From positions 1-28,034 of the forward strand of contig JAILNP010000020.1 of the NCBI GenBank assembly GCA_024691475.1: a stretch of 28,034 nt of DNA. The letters are read 5' to 3'. The stretch comes from Denitrobacterium sp024691475. GTDB lineage: Bacteria; Actinomycetota; Coriobacteriia; Coriobacteriales; Eggerthellaceae. Shown in pieces: positions 22,406 to 28,034 of this stretch (the first letter of the stretch is position 1; every line of letters starts with the position of its first letter). The notes under the pieces are model-generated. The model did no database searches. It had not been told where the DNA came from and was given only the letters and a program-made list of their open reading frames with translations. The position numbers were made by a program, and so were the translations under genes.

Positions 22406-24052
22406 CTAGGCAAGGCCAAGGCACGAACGCACGGCAATGCGGCCGAACGCGCAACATTCGCCCAGGTTGCCGCCACCGTTGTACATGTTGCACCACACGC
22501 TGCCGAACTCACCGGCGCTGAACAGGTTGGGGATGGGATCACCATTCAGGTCGATGATGCGCGCATGCTCGTCGCGACGCGGACCACCGTCGGTGTTGAG
22601 CATCGTGGTCGAGCAATGGCACGCATGGAACGGAGCCTTCGTGATGGGCGTGAGCGTCTTGGCGGGACGATGGAACGCAGGGTCCTCACCCGCTTCGCAA
22701 TACTGGTTCCACAGTTCAACGGTCTTCACGAGCTCTTCGGAGATGATGCCCGCCTTGCTGGCCAGCTCTTCGATAGTGTTTGCCGTGAAACCATAGCCAT
22801 CGCTCGAGGGATCGAAGCTGGGGGCCGTTTCGTAGGCCATCATTGCGTTGTAACCGTCGTCGTCCAGGATGTACCAGGTGTCCTTCGGCATGGGCAGATG
22901 GGGCCATTCGCCACCAAACTGCATGTGGCCATGACGGCTGCCCACGTTAATGTCGATGGGATGGTTGGGAATATCCTCCCAGTCGTGCTCGTGGTCGGAA
23001 TCCCAGTCCATGAAGAAGCGGCGGCCATTCGGGGCAACCGTGATGCCGAACTGCTTCGGCGTGCGCATGGTCACTTCAGGGCCTTCGATGGGAGAAACGC
23101 TCGTCCAGAAGCCAGCGCAACTGTTCATATGCCACATGTCGGCACCGATGCGAGCGCAGATGTAATGGCCATCGCCCTCATTCTCTCGGCCGGCAATGCA
23201 ACGCGCGGTGGTGCCAGACAGGTAGTCGGCACGCATCTGAGCATTGTTCTCGAATCCACCGCAGGACATGATGACGCCCTTGTTCGCCTTCACGTAGATG
23301 GTGTTGTCTTCGTACTCGTACACGCCGCCAACCACGGCCTTGGTGGAAGGGTCCTGCACAAGCGCCGTGAGTCGCGCGTTAATCTTATGCGTAACGACAT
23401 CGGGGTACTGCTCGATAACCTGATGCACGAACTTGATCACATGGTCGATCTGCTCGCCCTTGAACCACAGCACGCCCAGGTTGTAGCCATGCTCCAGCTC
23501 GGGATACTCCGGGTAGCAGGTCTTGCCGCTGCCGGGCACGAAGTGCTCTTCGAAGGAGACATCGTTCGCATCGAAGCCCGGTAGCGATTCGAGCCAGGTG
23601 CGGTTCTCGTGAATGCCCGCGGCGAAGGCGTCGAGCACGGCGTCGGGCGTGTTGTCCATGTCGCCACGCAGTTCGTATAGGTACGAGCGGAAGCCCTCAG
23701 CATGCTCGTCGTCGGTCCACAGCACGCGGCCCGCGGAAAACGGGCTGTCGCCAAAGCCCAGAGGGCTGCAGCCCTTTTCGATGAGCAAGCACTTCGCGCC
23801 CTGGCCCTCGGTTGCCACGGTAGCAGCGGCAGCATGACCGGCCAAACCGCCACCAACGATCAGCACGTCGGTTTCCTCATCCCAGGAGATATCATCAAGC
23901 GATTCCGCGTAGGTATTGGGGTTCGCGTCGGCCTGCTTCGTCGCACAACCACCCATGGCCACGGCCGCAGCGCCAGCGAACACGGCCGCTCCGGCAGCCT
24001 TAATGAACGAGCGACGCGAACGGGTAAGGTTCAGCTTCTCGGTATAATCCAT
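22406..24052 (-). CDS. Tat-exported FAD-dependent fumarate reductase-like flavoprotein
   Basis: The protein is 548 residues. A Tat signal (RRSFIK at 13-18, then an alanine-rich hydrophobic stretch) ends at MGGC with Cys36, so it may be lipid-anchored outside the membrane. The FAD-binding domain begins DVLIVGGGLAGHAAAATVA (62-80). The C-terminal segment NTDGGPRRDEHARIIDLNGD, then IPNLFSAGEFGSVWCNMYN and GGGNLGECCAFGRIA, is the second FAD contact typical of the fumarate/urocanate reductase and 3-ketosteroid dehydrogenase superfamily. No haem or FMN-binding domain is fused, so an outside electron donor is needed. GGAGGG precedes the ATG at 24052; the longer frame to 24181 starts before the Tat motif without such a site. 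The divergent LuxR-type gene probably regulates it. The organic electron acceptor is unknown. Confidence 0.88.
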   Translation of the reverse strand: MDYTEKLNLTRSRRSFIKAAGAAVFAGAAAVAMGGCATKQADANPNTYAESLDDISWDEETDVLIVGGGLAGHAAAATVATEGQGAKCLLIEKGCSPLGFGDSPFSAGRVLWTDDEHAEGFRSYLYELRGDMDNTPDAVLDAFAAGIHENRTWLESLPGFDANDVSFEEHFVPGSGKTCYPEYPELEHGYNLGVLWFKGEQIDHVIKFVHQVIEQYPDVVTHKINARLTALVQDPSTKAVVGGVYEYEDNTIYVKANKGVIMSCGGFENNAQMRADYLSGTTARCIAGRENEGDGHYICARIGADMWHMNSCAGFWTSVSPIEGPEVTMRTPKQFGITVAPNGRRFFMDWDSDHEHDWEDIPNHPIDINVGSRHGHMQFGGEWPHLPMPKDTWYILDDDGYNAMMAYETAPSFDPSSDGYGFTANTIEELASKAGIISEELVKTVELWNQYCEAGEDPAFHRPAKTLTPITKAPFHACHCSTTMLNTDGGPRRDEHARIIDLNGDPIPNLFSAGEFGSVWCNMYNGGGNLGECCAFGRIAVRSCLGLA

Positions 24053-24214
24053 CTCTACCCTCCGTTTTGTTTTCGGAAATACGATGGACCAACCATACGA
24101 GGCAAGCAGGCGCTTCGCTTCACCCCCAGCGGGTCTTTTGGGGTTTGCCACGCATCCCACCCGAAACGGGGCTGGCAGCAAAACGCCCGTTCAGCGAAGC
24201 TGTCCATGGGCATG

Positions 24215-24223
24215 TGATACAAT
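24215..24223 (+). promoter_or_regulatory. Extended -10 promoter for the LuxR-type regulator
   Basis: TGATACAAT (TG, one base, TACAAT) lies 43 bp before the start codon; a -35 element is not clear. The 214-bp divergent gap also holds an imperfect CCCC/GGGG dyad near 24125-24142, a possible operator. Confidence 0.45.
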
Positions 24224-24266
24224 GCCGGCGCACGAGGGGCGCTCGGCTTCATGGAGGAGGGAACGC

Positions 24267-25679
24267 ATGACCACTTCAAGCCGCAAGGAGGTTCGCGGTA
24301 CGAACGAGCGATGGTTTCGCGCACCATTCGCCGGCATAGCCTGCACGCTCGTATGGGCGTTTCTCATCAACGCGATGGCCGGGGTGGGCGCACCCGAAGG
24401 GCAGCACATGTGGACGCTTTCCTACGTGGGGCTCTCCATTGCAATGCCCATCATGGGATTGCTCTCGAAACTCAAGCCTTCGGTGCTCTCGCTAAAGGTC
24501 GTCCCCATCGTGATGGTTGCCATTGGCGTCGTGGGTACAGTAGGACTCTACGCCGCCGACGCTTTCCCCGCCTTGGAAGCGCTGCGCCTTCCCGCAGTCG
24601 TGACGTGCTCGTGCGCGCTTGGATGGATGTATCTGCAATGGGCGCTGTTCTTCATTCGCCTGGACGTTCGCCAGTCGGTGCTCTGCCTCTTCACGGCCAA
24701 CATCGCCGGATCGCTCATCAAGGAGCTCGCGCACGTTATGCCGCTTGCCGGCACCTGCGTGGTAGCCGCATGCATGCCCGTTCTTTCGTGCGTGCTGTGC
24801 TGGTGGGCCATGCGCCTGCTTCCGAAACACGCCGAGGCGCGCCATAAGCGCCTGGAATCGGAATCCCCGCGTGGCGTTTGGAAGATTGCCGCACCCGTGG
24901 TGGTGTTCAGCTTCGTCACGGCCTTCCTCATTGGCAGCTTCGCAGGCAACCAGAGCTCGCTTTCCATCGGGGAATTCACCGCAGCGCGTGCCTTCGAAAT
25001 CGCCGTTTCGGCCATGGCGCTTATCGTGGTGTGCGTATGGCGCAAGCCATTCAACTTCGCACAGCTCTGGCGCGTGATTCTGGTGGTGCTTGCCATCGAC
25101 ATGGTGTGCGCGATTGCCCTTTCGCAGTTCGGCATGCTGCGCTGCGTGGAAAGCAGCGTATGGGATTTGCTCGTACTGTTCGCATGGCTCACCGTTGCCG
25201 ACTTCGCCAAGCGCACCAATGAATCGCCGTCGCTAGTGTTTGGCATCGGCTGGCCGTTCTACACGCTGCCGTTCGCTGCGGGTACGTTTGCCTCGTCGTT
25301 TTCCCCGGGAAGCGTGTCGACCGCAGCAATTGCGCTCCTAATGCTCGTGCTGCTCATTACGGCTATGGCGTGCCTGGAAACGCGTGACCAGGACACGAAG
25401 CAGCTGTTCGCCGAAGCGTCGGAGGAGGCGCAGGCGCCCACGCGTCCGTCGGATTACGACAACATCGACGACCGCTGCAAGCAGATTGCCAAGCAGTACT
25501 CCCTTACGCCACGCGAGCTAGACGTGATGCAGCTGCTCTGCAAGGGCCGCACGAAAGCGTACATCGCCGAGACGCTCTTCCTTACCGAGAACACCGTGCG
25601 CGGACATACAAAGCACCTGTACACCAAGCTCGACGTGCACAGCAAACAGGAACTGCTGGACTTGATTGGGTGCGCGTAG
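24267..25679 (+). CDS. Membrane-bound LuxR-family transcriptional regulator
   Basis: The protein has 470 residues. Residues about 20-375 contain roughly ten to twelve hydrophobic helices, giving a transporter-like membrane domain. The C-terminal about 65 residues are a LuxR/NarL helix-turn-helix: YSLTPRELDVMQLLCKGRTK, then AYIAETLFLTENTVRGHTKH and LYTKLDVHSKQELLDLI. This fusion is common in Eggerthellaceae-like bacteria, where such genes sit beside Tat-exported reductases. A likely role is sensing a substrate at the membrane and activating the divergent flavoprotein gene, inferred from the arrangement. The start at 24267 has GGAGGAGGG 5-13 bases upstream; the open frame to 24084 lacks one. 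Confidence 0.88.
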   Translation: MTTSSRKEVRGTNERWFRAPFAGIACTLVWAFLINAMAGVGAPEGQHMWTLSYVGLSIAMPIMGLLSKLKPSVLSLKVVPIVMVAIGVVGTVGLYAADAFPALEALRLPAVVTCSCALGWMYLQWALFFIRLDVRQSVLCLFTANIAGSLIKELAHVMPLAGTCVVAACMPVLSCVLCWWAMRLLPKHAEARHKRLESESPRGVWKIAAPVVVFSFVTAFLIGSFAGNQSSLSIGEFTAARAFEIAVSAMALIVVCVWRKPFNFAQLWRVILVVLAIDMVCAIALSQFGMLRCVESSVWDLLVLFAWLTVADFAKRTNESPSLVFGIGWPFYTLPFAAGTFASSFSPGSVSTAAIALLMLVLLITAMACLETRDQDTKQLFAEASEEAQAPTRPSDYDNIDDRCKQIAKQYSLTPRELDVMQLLCKGRTKAYIAETLFLTENTVRGHTKHLYTKLDVHSKQELLDLIGCA

Positions 25680-25693
25680 GGGCGTTTGGGCGA

Positions 25694-25723
25694 AGCTGCG
25701 CAAATGGACGGCATAACGCAGCT
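25694..25723. other. 7-bp inverted repeat after the LuxR gene
   Basis: AGCTGCG (25694-25700) pairs with CGCAGCT (25717-25723), shortly after the regulator stop. No T-tract follows. The rest of 25680-25907 shows no gene. Confidence 0.3.
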
Positions 25724-25907
25724 ACAGCCCATATTTCACCTACGCAAAGTCATGCGATCGACGCACTTTCGTAAGGCCATCGCATCGGCATTCGATACAA
25801 ACCCCTTCTCCGACCGGTCAAACAACACGTTGGACCTTGGATCTTGAAATGCCTCCGGACATCAATGAAGATGGATGGAAAACCCCTTACGAACGCGAAG
25901 AGCAGGC

Positions 25908-28034
25908 ATGGAAGACAACGTATCCTATAGCGTCATCGATTTCTCGAAAAGCCTCAAATCAAGCTTTATCGAATCGGATCCCAGCGCCGACAACAGATAT
26001 GCTCCGCGCATTCTAGCCAACGACGAGTCGATGGGAACGAACGTCCTTTCCGTTCTCAAGCATGAATTGCGCGATTGCCAGAGCTTCGACTTCTCGGTCG
26101 CATTCATTACGGATAGCGGCATCCAGACGCTCATCCCCATTCTGCTTGAGCTAAAGAAACGAAATATACCTGGACGAATTCTCACTTCAACGTACTTGAG
26201 TTTCAACGACCCCGGGGCTTTGCGGAAACTCCTGGGTTTCCCCAATATCGAAACACGCATCTATCAGGGAGAACATCACGCTAAAGGCTACTTCTTCGAC
26301 AAAGACGGTCTGGCAACCATCATCATCGGCAGCTCCAACCTCACGCAGAAGGCTCTTACTTGCAACAAGGAATGGAACGTTCTCTTTCACACCTACAAAG
26401 GCGGCGATTTGCTTGTCGACGCGCGGCAGCAATTCGACGCACTATGGAAGAGCGAGCAAAGCGCAGAACTTACTACCGCATGGATTGACGAGTATGAAAA
26501 GATCCGCGTCTTCAACAAGCCAAGCAGACCAACCGCATATGCAAACAATTTCGACGCTATGCCTCCCGAGCTTGCGGAAAGCAAAGCGACATCGATTAAG
26601 CCAAACAAAATGCAAGAGCATGCCCTGGAAGCGCTCGGCGTACTACACGATAAGCAAGAACCACGCGCCCTCCTCGTTTCCGCAACCGGAACAGGAAAGA
26701 CGTACCTTTCAGCATTCGACGTAGCTTCATCCGAGGCGAAGAACGTCCTGTTCATTGCCCATAGAAAGCGCATTCTCTCCGCGTCGCAACATAGCTTCGA
26801 AAAGGTTCTAAAGGACCGATATACATACGCTGCTTACGAGAGCGGTTTTTCTCCCGAAGACGGAACATGCATGTTTGCCATGGTTGGCGCTCTGTCGCAA
26901 CATCTCGAAGACTTCAAGCGCGATGCATTCGATTACATCATCATCGATGAAGCCCACAGAACCGGCGCGAAGAGCTACCAAACCATCCTGGATTACTTCA
27001 CTCCGAAATTCTGTCTCGGCATGACGGCCACGCCAAGCCGAACGGATGGATACGACGTATACAGCCTGTTCAACAATGTCATCGCGTACCACATTACACT
27101 TCAAGACGCATTGAACAACGACATGCTTGCGCCATTTCACTACTTCGGGATTGCTGATTTGGACATCAATGACGAGGCGGTAGACGACCTGTCGCTATTC
27201 ACCCACCTAACTTCAGAAGAACGCGTTCGTCACATCACCCAAACGATCGAAGAGTATACGGTCGACAAGGAGAATCGCAGAGGCCTCATCTTCTGCAATC
27301 GCAACGAAGAGGCGGCGCAACTATCAGCCATGTTCAACGAACGGGGCTATCGCACCATCGCGATTAGCGGGGAAACGAATGAAAAACTTCGAGATGCCGC
27401 TATCGCAAAGCTCGAAGCCGGAGAGCTGCAATACATCTTCTCGGTAGACATCCTGAACGAGGGCGTCGATATCCCCTCGGTAAATCAGATCATCATGCTT
27501 CGCCGCACAGAATCGGCAATCGTGTTCGTTCAGCAACTTGGCCGCGGCTTGCGAAAAAGCAAGGACAAGGAATATGCGCTCGTACTCGACTTTATCGGCA
27601 ACTATCAAAAGAACTACCTGGTCCCCATTGCTCTCTCAGGCGACCGCACCTACAACAAAGACACTTTACGAAAAGCCGTAAAAGAAGGCGACACCGTAAT
27701 TCCTGGCTGCTCCACAATCACTTTCGACCGTGTTTCGGAGGCGCGCATTTTCAAAGCGCTAGAACAGGGAAAATTCAGCCAGAAGAGACTCATCTGCGAT
27801 GAATACGAGCATTTAAAACGCATGTTGGGACGCATCCCGCAGCTAGTTGAATTTGACGAAAACGAAGCCATCGACCCGATGATCATCATTAGGAAATACG
27901 GCTCGTATGCGGCTTTTCTTGAAAAGTACGATGACGACTGCAGCCACAAGTTCACCGATAAGCAGCTCGATATGCTCAAGTTCCTGAGCCAGAAACTCGC
28001 CCATGGCAAACGCCGCGAAGAGCTCATCATGCTG
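25908..28034 (+). CDS. PLD-domain DEAH helicase of the DUF3427 type, C-terminus cut by window edge
   Basis: I translated this by hand; it is open for 709 codons to the window end. Domain order: a phospholipase-D-like N-terminus with HHAKGY (H124, K126) and IIIGSSNLTQKAL (about 138-150). A superfamily 2 helicase core follows: SATGTGKTYLS (Walker A), IIIDEAHRTGAKSYQ (DEAH box), GMTATPSRTDG (motif III) and VQQLGRGLRKSKDKEYALVL (motif VI). Then comes the start of a DUF3427-like region. Full-length relatives are near 950-1050 residues. Only one PLD HxK half-site is seen, so a nuclease would probably act as a dimer. The start could be ATG 25908 or the in-frame ATG 25875; neither has a strong ribosome site. 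Such proteins are often found in defence-type neighbourhoods, but no partner is visible here. Confidence 0.88.
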   Translation, partial: MEDNVSYSVIDFSKSLKSSFIESDPSADNRYAPRILANDESMGTNVLSVLKHELRDCQSFDFSVAFITDSGIQTLIPILLELKKRNIPGRILTSTYLSFNDPGALRKLLGFPNIETRIYQGEHHAKGYFFDKDGLATIIIGSSNLTQKALTCNKEWNVLFHTYKGGDLLVDARQQFDALWKSEQSAELTTAWIDEYEKIRVFNKPSRPTAYANNFDAMPPELAESKATSIKPNKMQEHALEALGVLHDKQEPRALLVSATGTGKTYLSAFDVASSEAKNVLFIAHRKRILSASQHSFEKVLKDRYTYAAYESGFSPEDGTCMFAMVGALSQHLEDFKRDAFDYIIIDEAHRTGAKSYQTILDYFTPKFCLGMTATPSRTDGYDVYSLFNNVIAYHITLQDALNNDMLAPFHYFGIADLDINDEAVDDLSLFTHLTSEERVRHITQTIEEYTVDKENRRGLIFCNRNEEAAQLSAMFNERGYRTIAISGETNEKLRDAAIAKLEAGELQYIFSVDILNEGVDIPSVNQIIMLRRTESAIVFVQQLGRGLRKSKDKEYALVLDFIGNYQKNYLVPIALSGDRTYNKDTLRKAVKEGDTVIPGCSTITFDRVSEARIFKALEQGKFSQKRLICDEYEHLKRMLGRIPQLVEFDENEAIDPMIIIRKYGSYAAFLEKYDDDCSHKFTDKQLDMLKFLSQKLAHGKRREELIML

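Noticed and set aside
25908..28034. Type I restriction or known multi-gene defence system
   Set aside because: Only the PLD-helicase gene is visible, with no methylase or specificity subunit in the window.

Overview
The window looks like chromosomal DNA of a GC-rich gut-type actinobacterium. Class Coriobacteriia, near Eggerthellaceae, is my best guess. The main pointer is a Tat-exported FAD reductase divergent from a LuxR-type regulator with a many-helix membrane domain, a pairing typical of that group. This is inference, because no rRNA or tRNA gene is present. Genes are close-packed and the two end genes are cut by the window edges.

Layout. 1-3010: an arsenite-methyltransferase-type enzyme (-, cut at the left edge), divergent from an S-adenosylhomocysteine/methylthioadenosine deaminase and a small flavodoxin-fold reductase (+). 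3017-4850: a leucine-carboxyl-methyltransferase-like gene bracketed by two pairs of inverted REP-type palindromes, then a short Nif11-like leader peptide gene (RiPP precursor candidate 1) and a further REP copy. 4851-8179 (-): a protein with a C-terminal DUF559/Vsr-like nuclease fold and an E. coli-type YcaO. Between them lie a strong hairpin, a possible small RNA and a tandem copy of the ycaO 3' end. 8180-11858 (+): a structured intergenic region, an Ntn-type amide hydrolase with a probable propeptide, a second GlyGly-leader peptide gene with its own promoter, an attenuator-like terminator, and an unrecognised 340-residue protein. 11855-13784: an orphan HipA-like kinase (-) and a YqhA/UPF0114 membrane protein (+).

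13797-22166 (-) is the most distinctive block. It is a four-gene same-strand run, in transcription order: stand-alone STAS protein, 1422-residue adenylation-carrier-condensation-condensation synthetase, STAS-adenylate ligase fusion, and membrane-anchored PP2C/SpoIIE phosphatase. It reads as a partner-switching signalling module built into a carrier-protein assembly line. The antagonistic kinase (RsbW type) is not in the window. 22315-25679: a terminator, the Tat-exported flavoprotein reductase (-) and the divergent membrane LuxR regulator (+). 25908-28034: a PLD-DEAH helicase of the DUF3427 type (+, cut at the right edge).

The best candidates for something undescribed are the STAS/NRPS-like/SpoIIE operon and the dispersed RiPP-like elements. 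The latter are two leader peptides with possible tailoring genes nearby, but no exporter or canonical lanthionine synthetase in view. All functional calls are from reading the sequence and recognising motifs; no database search was run.
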